A stretch of DNA of 64,000 nucleotides, taken from positions 1-64,000 of the forward strand of contig NZ_JACJHY010000019.1 in the NCBI RefSeq assembly GCF_014138625.1. The letters run 5' to 3'. The stretch's first letter is position 1, and each line of letters begins with the position of its first letter. Positions 51,114 through 59,609 of this stretch are shown in pieces. The translations under genes and the position numbers were made by a program. A model generated the notes under the pieces. It had not been told where the DNA came from. It searched no databases and was given only the letters and a program-made list of their open reading frames with translations. The DNA is from Aminobacter ciceronei. GTDB taxonomy: Bacteria; Pseudomonadota; Alphaproteobacteria; Rhizobiales; Rhizobiaceae.

Positions 51114-53591
51114 TCAGGCAGCTTCGTGCAGTTCCGTGCTGTCGGCCTTCACGCGCTCGGATTTGGGATCGTAGGGCGCCTTGAGATGAGCCGTTGCCGT
51201 GTAGCGTTCACCGGCAAGGTCGATCTCGAAGCGGCCGCTTTCGATGAAGTCCTTGTCGATGCCGGCCTCGTTGTGCAGCAGGCCGAGCGCCACCGAGCGG
51301 CCGAGCGTGTGGCCGTAAGCAGCCGAGCGCACTTCGCCGACTGGTTTGCCGTCGCGCAGGATCAGTTCACCGCCCCAGAGCATGGGTGCCGCATCGTCCA
51401 CCGTGAATTGTACGATGCGGCGGGTGAGCTTGCCCTTGGCCTTGGCGGCGACCAGCGCCTCCTTGCCGATGAAGCCGTTAGGCTTGTCCATCGACACGGC
51501 GAAGGCGAGGCCGGCCTCGTACGGGGTGATATCGGGCGTCAGCTCGCGGCTCCAGGCGCGGAAGCCCTTCTCGATACGCAGCGCTTCCAGCGCATAGTAG
51601 CCGCAGTCGGCAAGGCCATGCTCGCGGCCCGCTTCGTGCAGCGCCTCATAGACGCCGATGGCGAATTCGGTCGGCACGATCAGCTCCCAGCCAAGCTCGC
51701 CGACATAGGTCATGCGGTTGGCGTAGGCGGTGGCATAGCCGATGTCGATCTCGCGGATGGTGGCAAAGGGGAAGCCGGTATTGGAGAGATCGGCCGAAGT
51801 CAGCTTGGCCAGGATGTCGCGCGAGCGTGGTCCCATCAGCGCCAGCACGGCATAAGACGAGGTGACGTCGGTCAGCGTTACATGCGCGTCCTCGGGGACG
51901 TTCTTTGAAATCCAGTCGGCATCGTGCACCGCCTGGGCCGAGCCGGTGACGAGCAAGAACTTGTCGCGGCCGAGACGCATCACGGTAAGATCGCTCTCAT
52001 AGCCGCCGCGCTCGTTGAGCAGGCCGGTATAGATCGAGCGACCGATCTCGACGTCGATATCGGCTGCGCAGATGCGGTTGAGCACTCGCGCTGCGTCGCG
52101 GCCCTGCACCAAAATCTTGGCAAACGAGGTCTGGTCGAAAATGCCTGATGCCTCGCGGGTGGCCTTCATCTCGCGCTTCACCGCCTCATGCCAGTTCTGC
52201 TTGCCGAAGGCGTATTGCGTCTCGGGCTTCTCACCTTGGGCGGCGAACCAGTTGGCGCGCTCCCAGCCCATCTTGGAGCCGAAGCAGGCGCCCTTCGCGG
52301 CGAGCCGGTCGTACAGCGCGGAGCGACGGAAGGGACGGGCGGTGTCGAGCTCTCGGTTCGGCCAGGGCATGGCGTAGTGCAGGCCGAGCGTTTCCTTGAC
52401 GCGGTCGTGCAGCCAGCGCGGATTGTTGTTGAAGCCGGCAAAGCGCCTGATATCGACCGGCCACAGGTCCATGGTCGCTGCACCATTGACGATCCACTCG
52501 GCCAGCGCCCGGCCGGCGCCGCCGGCACTGGCGATGCCCATCGAATTGAAACCGGCGCCAACGTAGAAATTCTTCAGTTCCGGTGCCTCGCCGAGGATGA
52601 AGTTGTTGTCGGCGGTGAAGCTTTCGGGCCCGTTGTAGAATTTCTTGACCTCTGAGGTTTCCAGCTGCGGCACGCGGACAAGCGCGTTCTGCATCAGGAT
52701 CTCGAACTGGTCCCAGTCGTCGGGCAGAAGCGCGAACTCGAAACCGTCAGGAATGCCCTTCATGCCCCACGGCTTGGCCTCGGGTTCGAAGCCGCCCATG
52801 ACCAGGCCGCCGACCTCTTCCTTGAAATAGATGTAGCCGTCGGGGTCACGCAGCACCGGCAGGTCCGGATGCACACCCTCGATCTTGCCAGTGACGATGT
52901 ACATGTGCTCTGCCGAATGCAGCGGTACGGTCACGCCGCACATCGCGCCAACCTTGCGCGCCCACTGTCCGGCGCAGTTGACCACGATTTCGGCTGCGAT
53001 GTCTCCCTTGTCGGTGGAAACACCTGTCGCCCGGCCGTCTTTGGTCTGGATGCCGGTGACGCGGACACGCTCGATGACCCGCGCACCGCGGTTGCGCGCG
53101 CCCTTGGCCAGCGACTGGGTCAGGTCGGTCGGGTTGGCCTTGCCGTCGCCCGGCAGCCAGACCGCGCCGACCAGATCGTCGATGGCCATCACCGGCCATT
53201 TCTCTTGCGCTTCCCTGGCCGAGATCACCTCGATGTCGACGCCCTGCGCGCGGGCCGATGCGGCGGTGCGCTTCAGCACGGTCATGCGGTCGGCGCTGCG
53301 TGCCACCGACAGCGAGCCGCAGTTTTTCCAGCCCGTCGCAAGCCCGGTCTCGGCCTCGAGCTCGCTGTAGAGCTGGGTCGAGTATTTGATCAGGCTGGTC
53401 ATGTTGGCGTGGCTGCGCAGTTGCCCGACGAGGCCGGCGGCGTGCCAGGTGGTACCGCCACTGAGCTGGCCCTGCTCGAGCAGCACGACATCGGTCCAGC
53501 CGAGTTTTGTCAGGTGATAGGCGACCGAGCAGCCGATGATGCCACCGCCGATGATGACGACGCGTGCCTGCGTCGGGAATTGCTGCGCCAT
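51114..53591 (-). CDS. FAD-dependent dimethylglycine/sarcosine dehydrogenase family protein
   Basis: ATG 53591 (MAQQFPTQARVVIIGGGIIG) with GGGAGG upstream; 825 residues. An N-terminal DAO domain (about 9-370) has the FAD motif VIIGGGIIGCSVAYHL, and STWHAAG-type His in SGGTTWHAAGLVGQL, where mitochondrial DMGDH attaches FAD covalently. It is followed by an FAO_M linker and C-terminal GCV_T and GCV_T_C domains that bind tetrahydrofolate. It demethylates dimethylglycine, sarcosine or a related N-methyl compound. The promoter has three TGCAACA repeats (53637-53665), and it is monocistronic with its own terminator. It complements the sarcosine oxidase operon at the start of the window. The exact substrate is not determined. 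Confidence 0.9.
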   Translation of the reverse strand: MAQQFPTQARVVIIGGGIIGCSVAYHLTKLGWTDVVLLEQGQLSGGTTWHAAGLVGQLRSHANMTSLIKYSTQLYSELEAETGLATGWKNCGSLSVARSADRMTVLKRTAASARAQGVDIEVISAREAQEKWPVMAIDDLVGAVWLPGDGKANPTDLTQSLAKGARNRGARVIERVRVTGIQTKDGRATGVSTDKGDIAAEIVVNCAGQWARKVGAMCGVTVPLHSAEHMYIVTGKIEGVHPDLPVLRDPDGYIYFKEEVGGLVMGGFEPEAKPWGMKGIPDGFEFALLPDDWDQFEILMQNALVRVPQLETSEVKKFYNGPESFTADNNFILGEAPELKNFYVGAGFNSMGIASAGGAGRALAEWIVNGAATMDLWPVDIRRFAGFNNNPRWLHDRVKETLGLHYAMPWPNRELDTARPFRRSALYDRLAAKGACFGSKMGWERANWFAAQGEKPETQYAFGKQNWHEAVKREMKATREASGIFDQTSFAKILVQGRDAARVLNRICAADIDVEIGRSIYTGLLNERGGYESDLTVMRLGRDKFLLVTGSAQAVHDADWISKNVPEDAHVTLTDVTSSYAVLALMGPRSRDILAKLTSADLSNTGFPFATIREIDIGYATAYANRMTYVGELGWELIVPTEFAIGVYEALHEAGREHGLADCGYYALEALRIEKGFRAWSRELTPDITPYEAGLAFAVSMDKPNGFIGKEALVAAKAKGKLTRRIVQFTVDDAAPMLWGGELILRDGKPVGEVRSAAYGHTLGRSVALGLLHNEAGIDKDFIESGRFEIDLAGERYTATAHLKAPYDPKSERVKADSTELHEAA

Positions 53592-53636
53592 GATGAAAGA
53601 ACCTCCCAAAGGTGATGCTTGTCACCATATCTTGGT

Positions 53637-53665
53637 TGCAACAAAATGCAACATAAAATGCAACA
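53637..53665. promoter_or_regulatory. Tandem TGCAACA repeats upstream of the DMGDH-like gene
   Basis: TGCAACA occurs at 53637-53643, 53647-53653 and 53659-53665; the last two are parts of identical AAAATGCAACA copies (53643-53653, 53655-53665). They lie 46-74 nt before the ATG on the minus strand. The same 11-mer occurs, inverted on the + strand, before the AraC gene (55659-55669). Confidence 0.6.
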
Positions 53666-53809
53666 AATAATCACATCAGATCACGCACCTGATGGCGACC
53701 TTGCGGCGGCGTGGCGCGGCTGGCAGAAATTTTCGCGGCGCTGTCGGAACGCGCCGCCGCCGAACGTCTTCAAGACGTAGAGCCGGTTGGGGCGATGAAG
53801 GAGAATGAC

Positions 53810-54469
53810 ATGAGAAAGATCGTGGTGGGTGCATTCATGAGCCTCGACGGCATCATGCAGGCGCCGGGCGGACCGGACGAGGATCCGATCGGCGGCTTCA
53901 CATTTGGCGGCTGGGCCGCGCCCTATTTCGACGAGACGATGACCGAGGCGGTGGGCGAAATGTTCGCGAGGCCCTTCGACCTTCTGCTCGGGCGCAAGAC
54001 TTGGGACATCTTCGCAGCGCACTGGCCTTATGTCGACGCCGACGACCCGATCGGCCCGCTGTTCGACCGCATCAACAAATATGTCGCGACGCGCAATCCC
54101 GAGCTGAAGCTCGGCTGGCAGAACAGCCATTCGCTCGGGACCGATGTTGTCTCTGGCGTTCGCAAGCTGAAATCAGAGGATGGGCCGGACCTTCTCACCC
54201 AGGGTTCGACCGATTTCCTCAAGACGCTGCTCGCCAACGACCTCGTCGACGAGCTCAACATCTCGATCTTTCCGCTGGTGCTCGGCAAGGGCAAGCGGCT
54301 GTTCGGCGACGCGGCGCTGCCGTCGAAGCTGAAACTGGTGTCGTCCAAGGTTTCCGGCACGGGCGTGACCGTCAACAAATATGTCCGCGACGGCGATATC
54401 GTCACCGGCTCGTTCGAGTTCGAGACGCCGACAGAGGCGGAACTGGAGCGGCGGCGGAAGCTGACTTGA
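53810..54469 (+). CDS. Dihydrofolate reductase-like (RibD C-terminal) family protein
   Basis: ATG 53810 (MRKIVVGAFMSLDGIMQAPG) with AAGGAGAA upstream; 219 residues. Family motifs: FMSLDGIMQAPGGPDEDP, LLLGRKTWDIFAAHWP, LTQGSTDFLKTLLANDLVDE and IFPLVLGKGKRLFGD. These proteins have a DHFR/RibD reductase fold and an unclear substrate. In many genomes they follow an ArsR-type regulator; the open frame upstream (from 53711) is too short to show one. Confidence 0.87.
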   Translation: MRKIVVGAFMSLDGIMQAPGGPDEDPIGGFTFGGWAAPYFDETMTEAVGEMFARPFDLLLGRKTWDIFAAHWPYVDADDPIGPLFDRINKYVATRNPELKLGWQNSHSLGTDVVSGVRKLKSEDGPDLLTQGSTDFLKTLLANDLVDELNISIFPLVLGKGKRLFGDAALPSKLKLVSSKVSGTGVTVNKYVRDGDIVTGSFEFETPTEAELERRRKLT

Positions 54470-54513
54470 CGTTCACGCAAAAGGCGGAGCGACGTGGCGC
54501 CGCGCTTCGCCAT

Positions 54514-55296
54514 CTATTCCCCGACGATCACCTTCGGCCCCTTGCGCTCCAGCGCCTCGATCATCGCTGCGGGCGGAGGAGCGTCGACGATGACGCCGGC
54601 GGCGAGTTCGAAGCGCTGGATGCGCAGCGGCGTCAGCCGGCCAAACTTGGAGCTGTCGAGCACGAAATAGGCGCGGGCCGCGGTGGCTGCCATGCGCGAG
54701 CGCTGTTCGGCGCCGTTGCGGGTGAAGTCGGTGATCTCGCCGTCGGGCGACAACGCGCCGCCACCGAGAAAGGCGACGTCGATGCGGAAGCGGCCGATGG
54801 CTTCGAGCGCGTCGACGCCGACGGCAGCCTCCTCCGACGGGTCGATCTCGCCGCCCAGCATGTGCACGCGCACATGCGGCTGGCGGCACATGTGCAAAGC
54901 GATCGTCAGGCTGGTGGTGCAGATGGTCAGGTTCTGTTTGCATGTCAACGCATGGGCCACGGCGAGCGTGGTCGTGCCGGAATCGAGGAACACCACCATG
55001 CCGTCCTCGACCAGCGCTGCGGCAGCCCTGCCGATTGCCGCCTTGCCGGCGGCATTCTCCTGACTGCGCAGGGTCAGGGCCGGCTCGGTCGCCTCGAACA
55101 GGGTTGCGCCGCCATGGACGAGGTCGAGCTGGCCGCGCTCGGCCAGGAACTTCATGTCGCGCCTGATGGTCTCGCGCGACACGTCGAAGAAGGCGGCGAG
55201 CTCGGTGATGCCGACCGATCCGTCGGTGGCCAGCCGCCTCAGGATCTCATCGTGGCGGCGCGGCGCGAGCGCCCTGTGGTTCTGCGAGTCGGACAT
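54514..55296 (-). CDS. DeoR-family transcriptional regulator
   Basis: A 260-residue protein. N-terminal DeoR HTH at about residues 14-70 (ITELAAFFDVSRETIRRDMK) and a C-terminal sugar-phosphate sensor domain with VVFLDSGTTTLAVAHAL and the conserved FVLDSSKFGR. It is GlpR-like. No sugar operon is adjacent, so the target is unknown; the GlpD-like gene at 57106 is a possible but distant candidate. It converges with the DHFR-like gene. Confidence 0.9.
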   Translation of the reverse strand: MSDSQNHRALAPRRHDEILRRLATDGSVGITELAAFFDVSRETIRRDMKFLAERGQLDLVHGGATLFEATEPALTLRSQENAAGKAAIGRAAAALVEDGMVVFLDSGTTTLAVAHALTCKQNLTICTTSLTIALHMCRQPHVRVHMLGGEIDPSEEAAVGVDALEAIGRFRIDVAFLGGGALSPDGEITDFTRNGAEQRSRMAATAARAYFVLDSSKFGRLTPLRIQRFELAAGVIVDAPPPAAMIEALERKGPKVIVGE

Positions 55297-55415
55297 GCAC
55301 TCTATGTGGCGGCATTGCTCCTGTTATGGCAAGCAGATGTTGCAATGTGTGGCATGTGGAGTGTGGCGCCACATCAGAACGCCGCATAGGTCTGTTCGGA
55401 CGCGCGGCGCTCTGG

Positions 55416-55658
55416 CTAGTCGTAGGCGCAGCGCTCGACGACGGTTGCCCGGCTGCGGCGGCCGAAGGCCTTGACCTCGATTTCCTTGAGGTCCGCCTCC
55501 TCACCCTTGAGAATCCACTGGTTCCTTGCCACGCCGCAGAAAGCCAGGTCACCGAAGGTGACGGCTTTCCGTGACTGGCTGTTGAGCGTGACTGCGCCCG
55601 TGGCAGCTGTCGGGCAGTGAACCAGGACTTCCTGGAGTGACGCTGCCAAGAATCGCAA
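55416..55658 (-). CDS. Possible small gene, about 80 aa, start unclear
   Basis: The minus-strand frame ending at 55416 has a protein-like composition (SQSRKAVTFGDLAFCGVARN, then KGEEADLKEIEVKAFGRRSR) unlike the shadow frames around it. The only start codons near the coding-looking part are TTG (55658 or 55649), and the frame continues to 55913 antisense to the AraC gene. It may be a degraded gene, or one with an unusual start. No family recognised. Confidence 0.35.
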   Translation of the reverse strand: MRFLAASLQEVLVHCPTAATGAVTLNSQSRKAVTFGDLAFCGVARNQWILKGEEADLKEIEVKAFGRRSRATVVERCAYD

Positions 55659-55694
55659 TGTTGCATTTTGTGCTATTTTGCGCCAATTTGTGCC
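55659..55694 (+). promoter_or_regulatory. Motif cluster upstream of the AraC-family gene
   Basis: TGTTGCATTTT (55659-55669) is the exact reverse complement of the AAAATGCAACA copies before the DMGDH-like gene. It runs into three tandem 10-bp units: ATTTTGTGCT (55665-55674), ATTTTGCGCC (55675-55684) and AATTTGTGCC (55685-55694), one helical turn apart. The AraC gene starts at 55757. Confidence 0.55.
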
Positions 55695-55756
55695 TCGACG
55701 GTTTTGGCCTGGGAAAAGTTGAGCTCCTGCCTTGCCGCATGCGCCGGGAGGGCCAC

Positions 55757-56815
55757 ATGAACGCGCCAAGCAAGCACACGGACTTCGATGTGGCAGCCCG
55801 CTGGCCGGGCGTGAGTTTCCAGCGCCCGGTGCCGCGATCCCAGGTGGCGCAGGCATCTGCCGCGTTCTCCATCCTGCTCTTGCGGGGCTTTTCCCAGCTC
55901 TGCCTGTCGTCACTGGTCGAACCGTTGCGGCTCGCGAATTCCCTCGCCGGTGCCGAGCTGTTCCGCTGGAAGCTCGTCAGCCTCGACGGCCGCTCGGTGG
56001 CGAGCGCCAGCGGCATTTCGGTTGAGGTTTCCGGCAGCTTCGCCGAGGCGGCCAGGGCGCTGCCGTTCGAGCCGCAGGCGGCATTGGCGATCTGCGCCGG
56101 GGAGGGTGTGGAACGGCACGGCTCGCAGGAACTGCGCGCCTGCCTGCGCCGTGTCGGCCGCGCCCAACTCCCGATCTATGCCTTGGGCACCGCAACCTGG
56201 CTGCTGGCCGACGCTGGATTGCTCGGTGACGCCCGTTGCACCATCCACTGGGGCAAGATGGCGGCGCTGTCCGAGACCTTTTACGACCTCGCCATCGACG
56301 ATGCGCTGTTCGTGCGTGATGGCCAGATCATCACCTGCGCCGGTGAGTTGGCGGCCTTCGACCTCGCCATCGACATCGTGCAGGAGCGCTGCGGCACCGA
56401 GCTGGCGCGCAGCATCTGCCAACACGTCACAGCCGACCGCTGGCGTGATGGCGCGGCCTGCCAGTCGGTGCCACCCGGCCTGCGCTACGGCAACACCGGC
56501 AAGAAGCTGTTGCGCATCATCCAGCTTATGGAAAAGTACATCGAAGAGCCGCTGTCGCTCGAGGAGATCTCGGAGCGGGTTTCGCTGTCGCGCCGCCAGA
56601 TCGAACGGCTGTTCGAACGCCATCTCGCGACAACGCCGTGGCAGCATTATCTCGGCCTGCGGCTTGCCAAGGCGCGCCAGCTGATCGAGCTGACGGCGAT
56701 GCCGATCATGGACGTCGCGGTTGCCTGCGGCTTCGTTTCGTCATCGCATTTCTCGAAAAGCTTCCGCGATCACTTCAAGGTCCTGCCGAGCAAACTACGG
56801 GCGGCGGCAGCCTAG
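55757..56815 (+). CDS. GlxA-family AraC transcriptional regulator
   Basis: ATG 55757 (MNAPSKHTDFDVAARWPGVS) with GGGAGGG upstream; 352 residues. The N-terminal DJ-1/PfpI (GATase1-like) domain spans about residues 35-220 (FSILLLRGFSQLCLSSLVEP, LAICAGEGV). The C-terminal AraC HTH is at about 250-348 (SLEEISERVSLSRRQIERLF, IMDVAVACGFVSSSHFSKSF). This domain pairing is that of GbdR/CdhR-type regulators of glycine betaine, dimethylglycine and carnitine breakdown. The shared promoter motif supports regulation of the dehydrogenase gene 2 kb away (inference). Confidence 0.9.
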   Translation: MNAPSKHTDFDVAARWPGVSFQRPVPRSQVAQASAAFSILLLRGFSQLCLSSLVEPLRLANSLAGAELFRWKLVSLDGRSVASASGISVEVSGSFAEAARALPFEPQAALAICAGEGVERHGSQELRACLRRVGRAQLPIYALGTATWLLADAGLLGDARCTIHWGKMAALSETFYDLAIDDALFVRDGQIITCAGELAAFDLAIDIVQERCGTELARSICQHVTADRWRDGAACQSVPPGLRYGNTGKKLLRIIQLMEKYIEEPLSLEEISERVSLSRRQIERLFERHLATTPWQHYLGLRLAKARQLIELTAMPIMDVAVACGFVSSSHFSKSFRDHFKVLPSKLRAAAA

Positions 56816-56866
56816 CCGTCCCGATCCAAGCCTCGACCGATCTTCTGGTCCGCGACAATCAGATTA

Positions 56867-56901
56867 ATCAGGGTTCCTGATAAATAATCCAGAAATTGCT
56901 A
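56867..56901. promoter_or_regulatory. Candidate LysR-type binding region upstream of the GlpD-like gene
   Basis: Palindrome ATCAGG-GTT-CCTGAT (56867-56881) overlaps CCTGATAAATAA (56876-56887), with ATTGCTA at 56895-56901. CCTGATAAATAA and ATTGCTA also occur together at 60590-60610 beside the LysR gene. Confidence 0.5.
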
Positions 56902-57105
56902 TTTGTCGATCAATCCCCAGCATTGCTAAGACTCTTTCACTGCATGAGGGGCGTGCGGTTGGCGGCAAGACAACCTGTGGGTGGCGCATGTTTCCCACGA
57001 CCAGTTTTCATCACCTGAAAATTCTCAATCTCGCTGACGCGAGCGCTGCCAGCATGCCTCTGACGTGTTCGAAACAAGCGACCGGCGCTGGAAAGTTGGC
57101 GGACC

Positions 57106-58641
57106 ATGAGCGAACCATCTGTCGAACTGCTCGAAGGGCGGAGCTTCGATGTCCTCATCGTCGGTGCCGGTGCCAATGGTTCGGCAACGGCGGAAGCGTT
57201 GGCGAGGGCCGGCTATCTGGTCTTGCTCGTTGACAAGTCGGATTTTGGCAGCGGCACCACCAGTCGCTCTAGCCGCATGCTGCACTGTGGCTTCCGATCG
57301 CTCGAAGGCGCTGCTGGCAAGTCCTTGTGGCAGCATCTGACCCAGTTGCCGGACCGGCTGAAGCTGTTGAAGAGTGCCCGCGAACAGCTTGCCGCACGTG
57401 CCGATTTCGCTTCGGTGATGCCTGCGCGGGTACGGCCGGTGACTATCGCCATGCCACTCTTTCGCGGCAGCGTCGGCGGGTGGCAGATAGACATGGCGGC
57501 GGTGCTGCTGTCACTGCTCGGAACGGGTGGCTTCCCGCTCAATTACAGGCGGCTGAAGGCCCATGAACTCGCGGACCTGCCGTTTGCCGATTGGCTGCGC
57601 CAGCGCCAAGACTTCACCGGTGCCGTGACCTTTTGTGATTATGTTTTCGACTGGCCGGAACGCATCTGCGTCGACCAGGCGATGGCGGCGGAACAACTGG
57701 GCGCCTGCGTTCGCAACTACACCGCCGTCGAAACCATGTTCCAGTCTTCAGACGGTGGCTGGACAGTGGCCCTGCGCGACGAGATTGACGGCACCAAGGC
57801 AACTGTTGCAGTCCGGCTCGTTCTCAATCTTGCCGGACCCTGGATCGACAAAGTCACGCAAACGGCATCTTCGACCGCCCCCCAGCGTATCGCGGCGAGC
57901 AAGGGTGTGCAGATCGCCGTTGCGCTGCCCGAACGCTTCCAGGACCACGGTTTGGTGGCGGCGACAGACAAGGGGGCATTTGTCTGCATCCCTAGCCAGG
58001 GGCTGCACCTGATCGGTGCAACCAACAGCAAATTCACCGGCGATCCCTCGGATGCCGTAGCGACTGAAGACGAAATTGAGAATCTGCTCGCGCGTACGAA
58101 TGCGCTGTTGCCCGGCGCGGGCCTGGGCAGGGCCGATGTGCGCTATGCCATTGCGGGTGTCCGGCCGGGCAGCAGGGGTTCGCCCGGGCGAGTCATTCAT
58201 GACCACGCGGCCGACGGCCTGCCCGGGCTTGTTTCGGTGACAGGCGGAACAGTCGCGACCTCGCGTCAGACCGCCCAATCCTTACGGAGGCTGGTTGCCA
58301 GGCGCTTCAAGGCATCTCGCCCGGCTAAAGGTGAGCGCCTCGACCTGCTTGATCCGAAACGTGGCGCTGCCGACGCCCCAAGATTTGCCGTGGAACATGC
58401 CAGAACCATCGCTGACGTGGTTTTCCGTCGTGGTGGGGAAGCGTGGACAACCCATTTCGACGCGCAAATGCTTCAGGCCACCGCCGATGCGCTCGGCCGC
58501 AGCAATGGCTGGGATCCGGCACGCACAGACCAGGCCATAGCCGCATTTCGTGCCGAACTGGACGAATACTACCGACGCGACCTCGGGTCGGCCCCCTCCG
58601 AACCATCTGAAATCAGCAGGAGTACAGCATGCCCTTCGTAA
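57106..58641 (+). CDS. FAD-dependent oxidoreductase, glycerol-3-phosphate dehydrogenase-like
   Basis: A 511-residue protein. N-terminal FAD motif DVLIVGAGANGSATAEALAR (about residues 15-34) and the GlpD-like stretch GSGTTSRSSRMLHCGFRSLE; IAGVRPGSRG and the late VSVTGGTVATSRQTAQ complete the DAO fold. The C-terminal part has a GlpD-type helical domain (FAVEHARTIADVVFRRGG). The sequence is divergent and clustered with a tautomerase and an RraA-like enzyme, so the substrate may be a hydroxy acid rather than glycerol-3-phosphate. The ribosome site is weak. The downstream tautomerase gene overlaps by 13 nt. Confidence 0.8.
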   Translation: MSEPSVELLEGRSFDVLIVGAGANGSATAEALARAGYLVLLVDKSDFGSGTTSRSSRMLHCGFRSLEGAAGKSLWQHLTQLPDRLKLLKSAREQLAARADFASVMPARVRPVTIAMPLFRGSVGGWQIDMAAVLLSLLGTGGFPLNYRRLKAHELADLPFADWLRQRQDFTGAVTFCDYVFDWPERICVDQAMAAEQLGACVRNYTAVETMFQSSDGGWTVALRDEIDGTKATVAVRLVLNLAGPWIDKVTQTASSTAPQRIAASKGVQIAVALPERFQDHGLVAATDKGAFVCIPSQGLHLIGATNSKFTGDPSDAVATEDEIENLLARTNALLPGAGLGRADVRYAIAGVRPGSRGSPGRVIHDHAADGLPGLVSVTGGTVATSRQTAQSLRRLVARRFKASRPAKGERLDLLDPKRGAADAPRFAVEHARTIADVVFRRGGEAWTTHFDAQMLQATADALGRSNGWDPARTDQAIAAFRAELDEYYRRDLGSAPSEPSEISRSTACPS

Positions 58642-58835
58642 GAATAGAACTCTTTCCCGGCCGCACGCGTGATCAGAAGGCTGCCGCCGCCAAGGCGGTG
58701 ACCGAGGCCTTGGTTAACACGCTCGGAACGGGGCCCCAGTCCGTCTATATCACCTTCTGGGAGATGCAGCGCGAGGACTGCGCGGTGGGCGGGTTTCTGA
58801 AGGACGAGCCTGCCGCGGCGTCGAAGGGGCCATAA
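58629..58835 (+). CDS. 4-Oxalocrotonate tautomerase family protein
   Basis: ATG 58629 with AGGAG 7 nt upstream; 68 residues, the standard tautomerase length. Begins MPFVRIELFPGRTRDQKAAA; after Met removal, Pro1 is the catalytic base. A typical second strand is VYITFWEMQREDCAVGG. It tautomerises an enol/keto acid. It overlaps the GlpD-like gene by 13 nt and is followed by a terminator-like hairpin. Confidence 0.88.
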   Translation: MPFVRIELFPGRTRDQKAAAAKAVTEALVNTLGTGPQSVYITFWEMQREDCAVGGFLKDEPAAASKGP

Positions 58836-58852
58836 TCGGAAGAACAGAAAGC

Positions 58853-58875
58853 GCCGGCAGTGGCCGGCGTTTTTC
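58853..58875 (+). terminator. Rho-independent terminator after the tautomerase gene
   Basis: CGCCGGC (58853-58859) pairs with GCCGGCG (58864-58870) with a 4-nt loop, followed by five T. The next gene starts 13 nt later, so it may attenuate rather than end the operon. Confidence 0.75.
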
Positions 58876-58888
58876 TTGGGGGGAAAGA

Positions 58889-59578
58889 ATGACCGAAGAG
58901 ATGCGTGGTTGGGGGTTCAGGGTGCTGCAGCGCCGGCACAAGGTGGATGACGCAACGGTTGCGTTGTTCCGGAAGCTTCCGGTGGCAATCGTCAGCGATT
59001 GCATGTCGCGCATGGCAGCCGGCGGCAGCGGCATCAGGCCCATGCATGCCGGCGGCGGCTTCGCCGGTCCGGCGCTGACCGTGAAGACGCGACCGGGCGA
59101 CAACCTCATGGTGCACAAGGCCATCGATCTTGCCGAGCCGGGTGACGTGCTGGTTGTCGACGCCGGCGGCGACCTGACCAACGCCATCATCGGCGAGATG
59201 ATGGCAGCTCATGCAGCAAACCGGGGTGTCACCGGCATCATCATCAATGGCGCCATCCGCGACAGCAAGGCGATTGGCGAGGCCAGCTTTCCCATCCATG
59301 CGGCAGGCGTGACCCACCGCGGGCCCTATCGCAACGGCCCGGGCGAGATCAACGTCGAGGTTTCCATCGACGGCATGGTCGTTTGTCCGGGCGATCTCGT
59401 CATCGGCGACGATGACGGCATCCTCGCAGTACCGCATCGTGACGCCATCGCCATCCATGCCTTGGCAGCGGCAAAGAAGGCCGATGAGGATGCGGTCATG
59501 GCGAAAATACTGGCGGGAACGAACGATCGTTCCTGGGTCGACGCGGAATTGGCATGCACGGCCTGCCGCTTCGAATAG
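58889..59578 (+). CDS. RraA-like aldolase/decarboxylase family protein
   Basis: A 229-residue protein, start ATG 58889 with GGGGGGAAAGA upstream. Signature: RPGDNLMVHKAIDLAEPGDV, DLTNAIIGEMMAAHAANRGV and IINGAIRDSKAI, with the Arg and Asp expected to bind substrate and Mg2+. Family members include 4-hydroxy-4-methyl-2-oxoglutarate/4-carboxy-4-hydroxy-2-oxoadipate aldolases and oxaloacetate decarboxylases. The clustered tautomerase and racemase/isomerase point to an enzyme of small-acid catabolism rather than an RNase E regulator. Confidence 0.88.
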   Translation: MTEEMRGWGFRVLQRRHKVDDATVALFRKLPVAIVSDCMSRMAAGGSGIRPMHAGGGFAGPALTVKTRPGDNLMVHKAIDLAEPGDVLVVDAGGDLTNAIIGEMMAAHAANRGVTGIIINGAIRDSKAIGEASFPIHAAGVTHRGPYRNGPGEINVEVSIDGMVVCPGDLVIGDDDGILAVPHRDAIAIHALAAAKKADEDAVMAKILAGTNDRSWVDAELACTACRFE

Positions 59579-59609
59579 ACAAAGCACTCACGTCCGAGGA
59601 TTGACGGCG

